Assembly (NCBI GenBank): GCA_024236015.1
Contig: JACKLK010000007.1
Location: 124,001-188,000 of the forward strand
Reading direction: 5' to 3'
Length of the DNA stretch: 64,000 nucleotides
DNA from: Rhodoferax sp.
GTDB lineage: Bacteria; Pseudomonadota; Gammaproteobacteria; Burkholderiales; Burkholderiaceae_C
Shown here: positions 50,904 through 60,634 of the stretch, one piece after another
How positions within the stretch are numbered: position 1 is the stretch's first letter
Layout: every line of letters begins with the position of its first letter
Notes under the pieces: model-generated
Databases searched by the model: none
Told to the model about the DNA's origin: nothing
The model's input: only the letters and a program-made list of their open reading frames with translations
Program-made: the position numbers and the translations under genes

Positions 50904-52412
50904 ATGAACAAAGCCTTCGACACCGGCCTGGTCTGGCTGCGACGTGATCTGCGCGTCGACGACAACGCGGCGCTGCACCTGGCGCTGGCCTCGTGCCGCC
51001 ACGTCCACTGCGCCTTCGTGTTCGACTCCGGCATCCTCGATCCGCTGCCGCGCGCCGACCGGCGCGTCGAGTTCATCCGCGAATCCCTGGTCGACCTGGA
51101 CCAGGCGCTGCGCGAGGCCGGCGGCAACCCGCATGCCGGCCTGATCGTGCGCCAGGGCGCGGCGGTCGAGACCATCACCACGCTGGCGCGCGAACTCGGC
51201 GTGCAGGCGGTGTTCGCGGCCCGTGACTACGAACCCGAGGCGATCGAACGCGACCGCCAGGTGCTGGGTGCGCTGGCCCGCTGCGGCATCGCGATGCACA
51301 TGGTCAAGGACCAGGTGGTGTTCGAGCAGCGCGAGCTGCTCACGCGCACCGGCACGCCCTACACCGTGTTCACCCCGTACAAGAAGGCCTGGCTGGCGCT
51401 GGTGGACGAACACCACCTGCGCAGCCACGACGTCCATGCCCATGCCGAGGCGCTGGCCGCGCGTCCGCCGGCCCTGCGCCAGCCGGTGCCCACGCTGGCC
51501 GAAATCGGTTTCGAGAAGACCAACCTGTCGCAGCTGCGTATTCCCACCGGCAGCTCCGGGGCGCGCAGCCTGTTCGCCGAGTTCATCGAACGCATGGACC
51601 AGTACCACGAGACGCGCGACTTCCCGGCGGTCAAGGGCCCGAGTTACCTCGGCGTGCACCTGCGTTTCGGCACCGTCTCCGTACGCCGGCTCGCGGCCGC
51701 GGCGCTGCAGGCCAGCATCGCCGGCAGCGCGGGTGCCTCGGTCTGGCTCGGCGAGCTGGTCTGGCGCGAGTTCTATTTCCAGATCCTGACGCACTTCCCG
51801 CATGTCGCGCAATCGAGCTTCAAGCCGGCGTTCGATGCGATCCGCTGGCGCCATGGCGCCAAGGCCGACGCCTTGTTCCAGGCCTGGTGCGAGGGGCGCA
51901 CCGGTTACCCGATCGTCGACGCCGCGATGGCGCAGATCAACCGGACCGGTTACATGCACAACCGGCTGCGCATGGTGGCCGGCAGTTTCCTGGTCAAGGA
52001 CCTGGGCATCGACTGGCGCCGGGGCGAACGGTATTTCGCCGAGCATCTCAACGACTTCGACCTGGCGGCCAACAACGGCGGCTGGCAGTGGGTGGCCTCG
52101 AGCGGCTGCGACGCGCAGCCCTGGTTCCGCATCTTCAACCCGATCCGCCAGAGCGAGAAGTTCGATCCGCACGGCAGGTTCATCGCGCGATACCTGCCGC
52201 AGCTGGCCGCGCTGCCGGCCTCGGCCATCCATGCGCCGTGGCGCTGCGGCGAGCTCGAGCTGGCCGCGGCCGGGGTGCGGCTGGGCGAGAACTATCCGCG
52301 CCCGATCGTCGACCATGACGAGGCGCGCGAGCAGACGCTGGCGCGGTATGCCGTGGTACGTGCGCCCAAACCGGACGCCGAGGCTGCGGCCGCGCGCCGG
52401 AGCCGTCGCTGA
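50904..52412 (+). CDS. phr: Deoxyribodipyrimidine photolyase
   Basis: A 502-residue class I CPD photolyase/cryptochrome. N-terminal Rossmann antenna domain: GLVWLRRDLRVDDNAALHLA. FAD domain: ELVWREFYFQILTHFPHV, GRTGYPIVDAAMAQINRTGYMHNRLRMVAGSFLVKDLGIDWR and FDLAANNGGWQWVASSGCDAQPWFRIFNP, with the FAD-contacting and electron-transfer Trp residues (W in NNGGWQW). It repairs cyclobutane dimers with blue light. The C-terminal tail is Ala/Arg-rich. The gene is probably read alone; its promoter overlaps that of yqgE. Confidence 0.94.
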   Translation: MNKAFDTGLVWLRRDLRVDDNAALHLALASCRHVHCAFVFDSGILDPLPRADRRVEFIRESLVDLDQALREAGGNPHAGLIVRQGAAVETITTLARELGVQAVFAARDYEPEAIERDRQVLGALARCGIAMHMVKDQVVFEQRELLTRTGTPYTVFTPYKKAWLALVDEHHLRSHDVHAHAEALAARPPALRQPVPTLAEIGFEKTNLSQLRIPTGSSGARSLFAEFIERMDQYHETRDFPAVKGPSYLGVHLRFGTVSVRRLAAAALQASIAGSAGASVWLGELVWREFYFQILTHFPHVAQSSFKPAFDAIRWRHGAKADALFQAWCEGRTGYPIVDAAMAQINRTGYMHNRLRMVAGSFLVKDLGIDWRRGERYFAEHLNDFDLAANNGGWQWVASSGCDAQPWFRIFNPIRQSEKFDPHGRFIARYLPQLAALPASAIHAPWRCGELELAAAGVRLGENYPRPIVDHDEAREQTLARYAVVRAPKPDAEAAAARRSRR

Positions 52413-52433
52413 CGACGGGCCCCGGCCGCGGAC

Positions 52434-55400
52434 TCAGGCCGGCACCTCGGCCTGGACCGGAACGGCGCAGTAGTGCCGCAACAGGCCCAGCAGTTCGTCT
52501 TCGGCGTAGGGCTTGCCGAGGTAGTGGTCGACACCGAGCTCGGTCGCCATCTCGCGGTGTTTCTCGGCGATGCGCGACGTGATCATGATGATGGGAAGGC
52601 CGCGCATGCGATCGTCGCCGCGGATGTTGCGCGCCAGGTCGAAGCCGTCCATGCGCGGCATCTCGATGTCGGACAAGACCACGGCCGGCAGTTCCTCCTG
52701 CAGCTTGGCCAGGGCCTGCAGGCCGTCGTTGGCCAGCACGACCCGGTAACCCTCGCGCAGCAACAGCCGCTGCGTGACGCGGCGCACGGTGATCGAATCG
52801 TCGACCACCATCACCAGCGGTGTTACCACACCGGCGGCCGGCGCCGCCGCCTGCGGCGTGCCGGCCTCGGCCTCGGCGCTCGCGGCCGTGCGGGCCTGGC
52901 GCGCGCTGGCCTGCATCTGCAGTGCCGCCTCGCCGTACACCGTGGCCAGCGCCACCGGGTTGTAGATCAGCACCACGGCGCCGGAGGCCAGCACCGACAT
53001 GCCGGTCAGGCCCGGCATGCGCGAGAGTTGCGGCCCGAGGTTCTTGACCACCACCTCCTGGTTGCCCAGCACCTCGTCGACATGCACCGCGACCCGGCGG
53101 CCCGCGCTGCGGAACAGCAGCACCGGCAGGTGTTTCGACGCCGGCGCGCCGCTGGCACCCGAGACCTGCAGCAAGGCGCCCGACCAGAAGAACGGCACCT
53201 GCTCGCCGCCGTGTTCGAACACATGCGACTGGTAGGCCTGCTCGACCTGCGCCGCCGGGACCCGGCGCACGATTTCGACCAGGTTGGACGGCACGCCCAT
53301 GGCCATCTCGCCCAGGCGCAACATCACGACCTGCGTCACCGCCGTGGTCAGGGGCACGACGAGCTTGAACTGCGTGCCGCGTCCGAGCTCGCTGGTGGTT
53401 TCGATGCGCCCGCCGAGTGCGTCGACCTCGGCTCGCACGACGTCGAGCCCGATGCCCCGGCCCGAGAGTTCGGTGACGTTCTCGGCCGTGGAGAAACCGG
53501 GTGCAAACACCAGGTTGGCGGTCTCGTCTTCGCCCAGCTCCTGGTAGGCCGCGATCAGGCCTTTGGCCACGGCCTTGGCGCGGATGCGGGTCAGGTCCAG
53601 CCCGCCGCCATCGTCGGAGAAGGTCACCGACACGTCGTTGCCTTCCTGTTGCAACGCGATCGTGATGGTGCCGGTGGCCGGCTTGCCGGCGGCCTCGCGC
53701 CGCTGCGGGCTCTCGATGCCGTGGTCGATGGCGTTGCGCAACATGTGCTCGAACGCCGGCACCATGCGATCGAGCACGCTGCGGTCGAGCTCCATCGAGC
53801 CCCCGACGATATCGAGCTTGACCTGCTTGCCCACGCCCTTGGCAGTCTGGCGCACCACCCCGTACAGGCGCTCGGAGACCGACTCGAACTCGATCATCCG
53901 GGTGCGCAGCAGGTCGCGCTGCAGTTCGCGCGCCTGGCGCGCCTGGGCGATCAGGTCGTCCTCGGCGCCCTGCATGGCGCGCTGCAGCTGGCGCTGCACC
54001 GTGGCCACGTCGGACACCGACTCGGCCATGATGCGCGTGAGCTCCTGCACCCGCGTGAAGCGGTCGAACTCGAGCGGATCGAAGTCGCGCGCCTGGTCCT
54101 TGGCCTGCGCCATGCGCGACTGCATCTGGGTCTCGGACTGCAGCTCGATCTCGCGCAGCTGTTCGCGCAGCCGGTCGAGGTTGCCGGTCAGGTCCTTGAG
54201 CGAGGCGCGCATCTGGGCCACCCGGCCGTCCATGCGCGAACGCGTGATGATGACCTCGCCGGCCTGGTTGACCAGGCGGTCGAGCAGCGGCGCCGCGACC
54301 CGCACGCTTTGCGCCATCGCGGCGCGCACCGGACTGGCCGCGCCGGGCGAGCGCTCGCGCGAGCGCCGCTCGGGCACCGTCGGCTGTGCGCCCTGGCGGG
54401 TGTCGGCCGTGGCCACGTCGACCATCACCGGACCGGCCGCATCGGCCGCATCAGCCGCCTCCTCGGTGGCTGGCGCGTCCTTGCGCCGACGCACGAACGC
54501 GCACAGGCCGTCGAACAGCGACTGCAGGTTGTCGAAGCGGCCCAGCATCGGTTCGACCCGGCTCGCGGACACCGTCTCGGAGCCCAGCGCCTCAATCGCC
54601 GACTCCATGCGGTGCGTCAGGTCGCCCAGGCGCATCGCACCGGCCAGCCGTGCACTGCCCTTGAGCGTGTGCAGCACGCGCAAGGCCTCGGTGCGGGCCG
54701 CACGGTCGTCGGGCCGGGCCAGCCACTGGCGCAGCGCCGCGCCCAGTTTCGGGAACAGGTCGGCCGCCTCTTCCTCGAAGATCGGGAACAGGTCGGCATC
54801 GAGCGCGTCGACGGCGTCGGAGTGTTCGTCGGTGGCGACGATGAGCGGAGCGGCTCCCGCCGGCTCGTCGGCGCCGGCGCCTTCCGGCATGGCGGCGTCG
54901 GCCGCTGGCGGCTCGTCGTTGGCGGCCTGCGGTGCCACGGCGCCGGCGGCTGCGGTGGCGGCGGCCACTTCGGCGGCCAGGTCGGCATGCAGCACCGAAC
55001 GCAGCGCCGGCGCGATGGTCGGATCGGCCTCCTTCAGGAAACCGGCGGCGAACTGGTGCAGCAGGCGGCGGATGTCATCGGCCGCGAGGTTGAAGATGCG
55101 GGCATGCTCGGGCAGGCCCACGCGGTGCGCGCGCACCCGCGCCAGCGCCTGCTCGAGCAGCCGTGCCAGGTCGGCGACGGCCGTGAAACCCACGGTGGCC
55201 GAGCTGCCGCCCAGCGCATGCGCCAGTCCGACGGTCGACTCGGGCATGGGCTGGTCGAGCTCCAGCGCCCACTCGCTGAGCTCGGTCAGCAGCCGGCGCG
55301 ACCATTCGTCGGCCTCGTTCAGGTAGACGTTGTAGAGCGGGATGCCGATGCGCAGGTCGCCGATGACCTTGACCTGCTCGTCCTGCGCATCGTCGCTCAG

Positions 55401-58400
55401 CGCGTCGGCGTCGCCTCGAAGCGAAGTGTCGGCGCCCGGTGCGCCGTCGCTGCCATCAAAGGCCAGCAGCGCGCCGCGTTCTGTCTCGATGTCGGCCTGC
55501 TCCCCGTGCGCGGCCGCCTCGGGCTCCGGCGTGCCGGGCTCAACGCCAAAATCGAAGTCGAGCAAGTCGCTCGACGAAGCGTCCGACCCAATTTTTTTTT
55601 TTGGGGTGTCCGCCCCCTCGGTCGTCGTCGTGTCCTCGCCCGGCGGCGATTCGCTGTCGCCGAACGTGCGGGTCGACTGGAACCCGGCGGCCGCCTCCAC
55701 GGGCTCGGACACCGGCGGCTGCGCGACCGGAGCTTCGGCCACCGGCGCTGCCGGCGTCTCGGTCGGCGGCTGCTGTTGCTCCGCCGGCGGCAACGCGGAC
55801 GCGGCGGGCTCGGCCACCGAATTCTGCCAGTCGGGTTGTTGCGACGGCTCGAACATCTCGGTCGGGTCGAAATCGAGCGCCGATGCCGGCTCGATCGGCT
55901 CGACCGGCTCCGGCGGCTGGGCCGGCAACTGCGACGACATGAACATCTCGGTCGACGCGAAATCCTGGCGGCCGCTGGCTTCCTGTGCTTCCTGTGCTTC
56001 CTGCACCTGCTCTGGCGCGGCCGGCTCGGCAGCGGCAGCATCGGACGCCGCAGGCTGCTCGGCCCCGGCCGTGGACATCTCGGCCGGCTCAACCGACTCG
56101 GCCGGCTCGCCACCCAGTTCGGCCGGTCCACGGCTGTCGACGAACGCGTGTGCGGCCGTGCCAGTGGCCGGCTCCGCGGGTTCGGCAGCTTCGGCGGGCG
56201 CGGGCGTTGCCGTTGCCGCGTCCACCGCTGCGGTCGTGTCGGGCTCGGCCTCGGCTGCGGCCTCGACCTCGGCCTCAGGCGCAGCGGCACCGGCCGGCGA
56301 TTCGATCGCGATCAGTTCGTCGTTGACACGCAAGGCATCGGCGGCCTTGCGAAACGGTTGCGACGACCAGCGCGCCGCCTGGCCGCTGGCGATGTCCTCG
56401 ACCCATTCGCCGAACTGGCGCATCGCCTCGCCACTCAACTGGCGCAGCTCGGCGCTGGCGGGTTTCTGTTCGGCGAGCCAGGTGTTGATCAACTGCTCCA
56501 TCGCCCATGCGGCCTCGCCGAAATCGACCAGGCCCACCATGCGCGAACTGCCCTTGAGCGTGTGGAACGCACGCCGCAAGGTGGTCTGCTCGCCCAGGTT
56601 GTTCGGCACCTCGTCCAGCGCCGCGACCGCCTGCAGGCCGGTCTGCACGACCTCGCGCGCTTCCTCCAGGAAGATCTCGCGCATCTCGATGTCTTCCTCG
56701 GACTCGGCCTGCGGTGCCGGTGCGGCGGCCGGCGCCGCGGGTGCCGCCACCGGCGCCGGTTCGGCCGGCGCGGTGCCCAGGGCCTGGGCCTTCTCGCGCC
56801 CCATCAGGGGCCGGAACTCGCCGGTGTCCTCGTCGTAGATGAACAACTGCTTGGCCAGCGCACGCTGGTAACTGAGCATGTCGACCAGGAAACCCATCGC
56901 GCCCAGGCTGTTGCCGAGTTTCTCGAACACGCCGGTGGCGCCGTCCTGCACCTGGTCGACCAGGAACTGCTCGACGTTGTCGCGCATGCGCCGTGCCGCG
57001 GTCGACGCCTGGTCGAGGCCGAGCACCGAGAACACGCCACGCATCTGGGCCAGTCGGCCGGGTACGTCGAGCAGCGGCGTGCGGTCCTGCGGGTCGCGGA
57101 AGAACTGGTCCAGCGAGGTCTCGACCTGCGCCAGGGTGTTGCGCAGTTCGTCGACCACGCTGCCCATGGTCTGGCGGTCGCTAACGCGGCGGTACAACTC
57201 CTCCATCCACGGCTCGAGCGGCTCGGGCTGGGCGCCGGAGATCACATGGTCGAGCCGCTGCGCCAGGCGGGCGCAACGCGTCGCCATCTGGGTGTCGGAC
57301 GGATCGAGGTCTTCGTAGGCGGCCTCCAGGTACAGCACCGAGGTGGCAACCTCCATCGCGACACCGGCGTTGGGTGGCTCACCCGTGCGGCTGGTGGTGT
57401 CGACCGCACGCATCAGCGCACGTCCGAGCTCGGCGCTCTCCGGATGCAGCTTCTGCATCGACTCGGCCACGGCCGCGAACTGCTCGCTGGCCTGCTTGAT
57501 GCGACCGGTCTCGCCCCCGGCCAGCGCGGCCCAGGTTTCGGTCGCCGCGGCAATACGCTTGCGCGCCTGCGCCAGCAACGCGGGATCGAAGCGCCCGAAT
57601 TGCGAACGGGTGTAGTCGATGGCACCGGCCTGCGACAGGCCATAGGCCGCACGCACCGCCGTCAGCACGGGCGCGTCGGACTCCCGGGCGGGAACCGCAT
57701 GCGCGCAGTAGAACATCAGGTCCTGCGCCAGCCGGTCGATCACGCCCGACTCGCCGCGGGCCAGCGTCGCGTACTGGGTGATGACACGCGAGGCGGTGCG
57801 CTTGACATAGACGTCGGTCGGACACAGGCCGAGCCGGACCGCCTCGAAGAATGCGGCGCTGATCTTCCAGAACACCCGCGGCTCGAGTTCGGCCGCCGCC
57901 GCGGCCAGGCCGCGGCTGACCTGGGACATCATGCCCGCGGCGACCGGATCGCCGTCGCGCACCACCTTGAGCACGGCCTGGTCGACGCGCGCACGCACTG
58001 CCGCCTCGTATTGCAGCGGCGGAATGCCGCCGGGAACCGCGGCGTCGATCCAGCGCCACTCGAACGACCACAGGTCGGCCGGATGCACGCGGTCGCCCCC
58101 GACCAGGTCGAGCACGTCGCGGTATTGCGGGAACAGGGCCACGGCCGAGGTCTGGCGCCCCTTGAGCACGCCCTCGAGGTATTCGGTGAGCGCAAAGCTG
58201 GCGCGCTCGACCTTGTTGGCGGCATCGTCGCTGCACAGTTCTGGACGGGCGACGAACTTCTGCGCCAGCGCCTCCATGGCGCGCAGCAGCTTGGCGGGAG
58301 CACCCAGGCCGACCATTTCCAGTGCGCCGACCGCCTGGTGCAACTGCTGGCGTGCGATGCGCAACTGGCTGGCGTCGAGTTCGGCCAGGTCGTTGCCCCG

Positions 58401-58547
58401 CGCGAGCTCGGCATCGCGCACGAAGCGCCGCAAGGCCTTGCTGGCACCATCGAGCGACTTGCGCAATTCGTCCAGCACCCAGGCCAGCGGGCCCAGGTCG
58501 GTGGCGGTCATGTCGGATTCCGCAGCGGGCGTGGATAGTGTTTGCAT
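52434..58547 (-). CDS. chpA: ChpA/PilL: hybrid CheA-type histidine kinase with several Hpt domains, CheW and receiver domains
   Basis: A 2037-residue cytoplasmic kinase of the pilus chemosensory system. Hpt-type sites: FHTLKGSSRMVG (His about 663), HALGGSSATVG (about 1110, degenerate, Lys lost) and LHTLKGSARLAG (His about 1293); N-terminal helical domains are Hpt-like without clear His. An acidic Pro/Ala-rich linker spans about 760-1060. The kinase core holds EHMLRNAIDHGIE (N box), DDGGGLDLTRIR and GRGIGLDVV, then CheW (about 1730-1880) and a receiver domain starting VMVVDDSITVRR with phospho-Asp about 1959. Last gene of the pil operon. An 11-nt poly-A tract lies in the linker. Such proteins control twitching motility by phosphorylating PilG and PilH. 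Confidence 0.94.
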   Translation of the reverse strand: MQTLSTPAAESDMTATDLGPLAWVLDELRKSLDGASKALRRFVRDAELARGNDLAELDASQLRIARQQLHQAVGALEMVGLGAPAKLLRAMEALAQKFVARPELCSDDAANKVERASFALTEYLEGVLKGRQTSAVALFPQYRDVLDLVGGDRVHPADLWSFEWRWIDAAVPGGIPPLQYEAAVRARVDQAVLKVVRDGDPVAAGMMSQVSRGLAAAAAELEPRVFWKISAAFFEAVRLGLCPTDVYVKRTASRVITQYATLARGESGVIDRLAQDLMFYCAHAVPARESDAPVLTAVRAAYGLSQAGAIDYTRSQFGRFDPALLAQARKRIAAATETWAALAGGETGRIKQASEQFAAVAESMQKLHPESAELGRALMRAVDTTSRTGEPPNAGVAMEVATSVLYLEAAYEDLDPSDTQMATRCARLAQRLDHVISGAQPEPLEPWMEELYRRVSDRQTMGSVVDELRNTLAQVETSLDQFFRDPQDRTPLLDVPGRLAQMRGVFSVLGLDQASTAARRMRDNVEQFLVDQVQDGATGVFEKLGNSLGAMGFLVDMLSYQRALAKQLFIYDEDTGEFRPLMGREKAQALGTAPAEPAPVAAPAAPAAAPAPQAESEEDIEMREIFLEEAREVVQTGLQAVAALDEVPNNLGEQTTLRRAFHTLKGSSRMVGLVDFGEAAWAMEQLINTWLAEQKPASAELRQLSGEAMRQFGEWVEDIASGQAARWSSQPFRKAADALRVNDELIAIESPAGAAAPEAEVEAAAEAEPDTTAAVDAATATPAPAEAAEPAEPATGTAAHAFVDSRGPAELGGEPAESVEPAEMSTAGAEQPAASDAAAAEPAAPEQVQEAQEAQEASGRQDFASTEMFMSSQLPAQPPEPVEPIEPASALDFDPTEMFEPSQQPDWQNSVAEPAASALPPAEQQQPPTETPAAPVAEAPVAQPPVSEPVEAAAGFQSTRTFGDSESPPGEDTTTTEGADTPKKKIGSDASSSDLLDFDFGVEPGTPEPEAAAHGEQADIETERGALLAFDGSDGAPGADTSLRGDADALSDDAQDEQVKVIGDLRIGIPLYNVYLNEADEWSRRLLTELSEWALELDQPMPESTVGLAHALGGSSATVGFTAVADLARLLEQALARVRAHRVGLPEHARIFNLAADDIRRLLHQFAAGFLKEADPTIAPALRSVLHADLAAEVAAATAAAGAVAPQAANDEPPAADAAMPEGAGADEPAGAAPLIVATDEHSDAVDALDADLFPIFEEEAADLFPKLGAALRQWLARPDDRAARTEALRVLHTLKGSARLAGAMRLGDLTHRMESAIEALGSETVSASRVEPMLGRFDNLQSLFDGLCAFVRRRKDAPATEEAADAADAAGPVMVDVATADTRQGAQPTVPERRSRERSPGAASPVRAAMAQSVRVAAPLLDRLVNQAGEVIITRSRMDGRVAQMRASLKDLTGNLDRLREQLREIELQSETQMQSRMAQAKDQARDFDPLEFDRFTRVQELTRIMAESVSDVATVQRQLQRAMQGAEDDLIAQARQARELQRDLLRTRMIEFESVSERLYGVVRQTAKGVGKQVKLDIVGGSMELDRSVLDRMVPAFEHMLRNAIDHGIESPQRREAAGKPATGTITIALQQEGNDVSVTFSDDGGGLDLTRIRAKAVAKGLIAAYQELGEDETANLVFAPGFSTAENVTELSGRGIGLDVVRAEVDALGGRIETTSELGRGTQFKLVVPLTTAVTQVVMLRLGEMAMGVPSNLVEIVRRVPAAQVEQAYQSHVFEHGGEQVPFFWSGALLQVSGASGAPASKHLPVLLFRSAGRRVAVHVDEVLGNQEVVVKNLGPQLSRMPGLTGMSVLASGAVVLIYNPVALATVYGEAALQMQASARQARTAASAEAEAGTPQAAAPAAGVVTPLVMVVDDSITVRRVTQRLLLREGYRVVLANDGLQALAKLQEELPAVVLSDIEMPRMDGFDLARNIRGDDRMRGLPIIMITSRIAEKHREMATELGVDHYLGKPYAEDELLGLLRHYCAVPVQAEVPA
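55592..55602 (-). repeat. Poly-A tract of 11 inside chpA
   Basis: Eleven consecutive T on the plus strand, so A on the coding strand, code for the Lys-Lys-Lys of TPKKKIGSD in the linker of ChpA (about residue 982-985). In such GC-rich coding DNA a homopolymer of this length is exceptional. Confidence 0.95.
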
Positions 58548-58592
58548 CTGTTGGTCGACTCCTGAGCTGGGCCCTGTCCCTTGGCTGGTCTT

Positions 58593-60059
58593 CTAGGCGA
58601 TCTTGAACCGCGCCACCGATTGGCGCAATTCTTCTGCCATGTGGGAGAGTTCGCGCACCTGGCCGGCTGTGGTCCGGGTGCCTTCACTGGTCTGCTCGGT
58701 AACCGCAAAAATGTTCTGGATGCTGTCGGCCACCGCATTGGCCAGGCTGGCCTCACGCAAGGCGGCATCGGAGATCTGCTGGATCAGCTCGGACAAGCGG
58801 CGCGACACCTGGTCGATCTCGCCCAGCCGGGCGCCGGCATTGTCGGACAGCTTGGCCCCGTCGACCACGCCCTGGGTCGAACGCTCCATGGCGGCCACCG
58901 CATCCTGGGTGTCGGTCTGGATCGCGCGCACCAGCGCCGTGATCTGGCGCGTCGCGTCGGCCGAACGCTCGGCCAGCCGCTGCACCTCCTCGGCCACGAC
59001 CGAGAAGCCGCGACCGGCCTCGCCGGCCGACGCGGCCTGGATCGCCGCATTGAGCGCCAGCACATTGGTCTGCTCGGTGATGTCGGAGATCAGCTCGGTG
59101 ATCTCGCCGATCTCCTGCGACGACTCGCCCAGGCGCTTGATCCGCTTGGACGTTTCCTGGATCTGGTCGCGGATCGCGTTCATGCCGCCGATCGCGTTCT
59201 GCACCGCCTTGAGCCCGGAGTCCGCCGCCATCAGCGACTGCCGCGCCACCGCCGCCGACTCCTGGGCCTGGCTGGACACGGTGTTGATGCGCGCGGCCAT
59301 CTCCAGCACCGACTTGCCGGTGGCCTGGATCTCGTTCATCTGCTCGTTGGAGGCGGCCAGCAGTTCGGTCGAGGTGGCATCCACCTCGGAGGTGGTCCGC
59401 GCCACCTTGGACGCCGTGGCCTGCACGCTGCTGACCAGGCTGCGCAGTTCCTCGACGGTGTAGTTGACAGAGTCGGCGATGGCGCCGGTGATGTCTTCGG
59501 TCACCGTCGCCTGTTGCGTCAGGTCGCCTTCGGCCACGGTCTGCAGTTCGTTCATCAGGCGCAGGATGGCGGCCTGGTTGGCATCGTTGATGCGTTTGGC
59601 GTCCTGCTGCAGGCGGGCCGCATCCTCCATCTGTGCCTGTGCCATGGCCTGCTGGCCCAGGCCGTACAGGCGCTGCACCTTGGACAGCGCATATCCGCAG
59701 CCGGCGGCCAGCGCCATGCCGACCAGCACGACCAGGCCGACCTGGGGTGCGTTGGGATCCTGCAGCGTCAGCGTATAGAGTGCGGCGCCGGCCACGAGCA
59801 CCACGCCGACCACCGTGAGGGCGGCCAGCAGCTGGCGGTTCTGGCCCTGGCCCTGGGCCAGCATGGGCAACTCGTCCTTGTCCGGCTCGGCTGCCGGTGC
59901 CGGTTGCCGCGACGACACCGCCGCCTCGGCGACACCGGACACGGACGCTGTCGTGTCATGGGACGAATGCTCGGAGAAAGCCGACTGACCCACGGTGTCG
60001 TGCTGCTTGGAGTCTTGCACCGTCTTGGAAAAAAGACTTTTGAGCCGGTCTACGGACAT
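58593..60059 (-). CDS. pilJ: PilJ-type methyl-accepting chemotaxis protein, short form
   Basis: A 488-residue transducer. Two hydrophobic helices (about 76-97 and 107-127) are separated by only about 10 residues (LQDPNAPQ), so there is practically no periplasmic domain, unlike Pseudomonas PilJ. Then a HAMP-like segment (GDLTQQATVTEDITGAIADS) and the MCP signalling domain, whose hairpin tip is SDITEQTNVLALNAAIQAASAGEAGRGFSVVAEEVQRLAERSADAT. It couples via PilI to ChpA. The 75-residue N-terminal cytoplasmic part is Ala/Ser-rich and of unknown function. Confidence 0.92.
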   Translation of the reverse strand: MSVDRLKSLFSKTVQDSKQHDTVGQSAFSEHSSHDTTASVSGVAEAAVSSRQPAPAAEPDKDELPMLAQGQGQNRQLLAALTVVGVVLVAGAALYTLTLQDPNAPQVGLVVLVGMALAAGCGYALSKVQRLYGLGQQAMAQAQMEDAARLQQDAKRINDANQAAILRLMNELQTVAEGDLTQQATVTEDITGAIADSVNYTVEELRSLVSSVQATASKVARTTSEVDATSTELLAASNEQMNEIQATGKSVLEMAARINTVSSQAQESAAVARQSLMAADSGLKAVQNAIGGMNAIRDQIQETSKRIKRLGESSQEIGEITELISDITEQTNVLALNAAIQAASAGEAGRGFSVVAEEVQRLAERSADATRQITALVRAIQTDTQDAVAAMERSTQGVVDGAKLSDNAGARLGEIDQVSRRLSELIQQISDAALREASLANAVADSIQNIFAVTEQTSEGTRTTAGQVRELSHMAEELRQSVARFKIA

Positions 60060-60068
60060 GTTGGGGCC

Positions 60069-60620
60069 TCAGGAATGAGCCTGAGCCGTGATGCTCAGGA
60101 ATCGGGGATGCTGGGACAGGCTCTGCAGGTTGACCTCCTGCCACTGCTCGCCCTGGGTGTCGGAGAAGCGGTTGCCGAAGAAAGACGGCGCGTCGGGTTC
60201 GGGCGGCAGCCGGCTGCCGAACACCTGCGGATTGCGCAGCCCGGCCAGCACGTCGACCAGCAGCGCGCAATTGACATCCAGCGCGGCGTTGAGCGTGACC
60301 ACCGTGCGCGGGCCCGCCTTCGCGGCGCCGGATGCCAGCGGCGGCAGGCCGGCGACTTCGGCCATGAACCGGGCCACGTCGACGACCCCGTACAGGCCGC
60401 CACGCAGGTTGACCACGCCCAGGAACCAGGGCAGCGCAAACGGCACCGACTGCACGCCACCGATCGGGAAGATCTCGCCGGACTGGGCCAGCGGGAACAG
60501 GTAGTTGCGCCCGCCGGCCTTGACGGCCAGCCAGGATACCGACAAACCTTCATCACGCGCGGTGCGCAACCGACTGGCCAGACGCGTCTGCAGTTCTCGG
60601 ATCGCTTCGCGGTTGGCCAT
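60069..60620 (-). CDS. pilI: CheW-like coupling protein PilI
   Basis: A 183-residue CheW-domain protein: ELQTRLASRLRTARDEG, YLFPLAQSGEIFPIGGVQSVPFALPWFLGVVNLRGGLYGVVDVARFM, the NLRG motif being typical. It links the PilJ transducer to the ChpA kinase. It sits between pilH (14-nt gap) and pilJ (9-nt gap) in the operon. Confidence 0.92.
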   Translation of the reverse strand: MANREAIRELQTRLASRLRTARDEGLSVSWLAVKAGGRNYLFPLAQSGEIFPIGGVQSVPFALPWFLGVVNLRGGLYGVVDVARFMAEVAGLPPLASGAAKAGPRTVVTLNAALDVNCALLVDVLAGLRNPQVFGSRLPPEPDAPSFFGNRFSDTQGEQWQEVNLQSLSQHPRFLSITAQAHS

Positions 60621-60634
60621 TGCGTGCGCGGCCC

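Noticed and set aside
52473..58538. A 2021-codon open frame antisense to chpA
   Set aside because: It mirrors chpA over its full length, has no domain features and is rich in Arg, Gly and His as expected of shadow frames in high-GC DNA.
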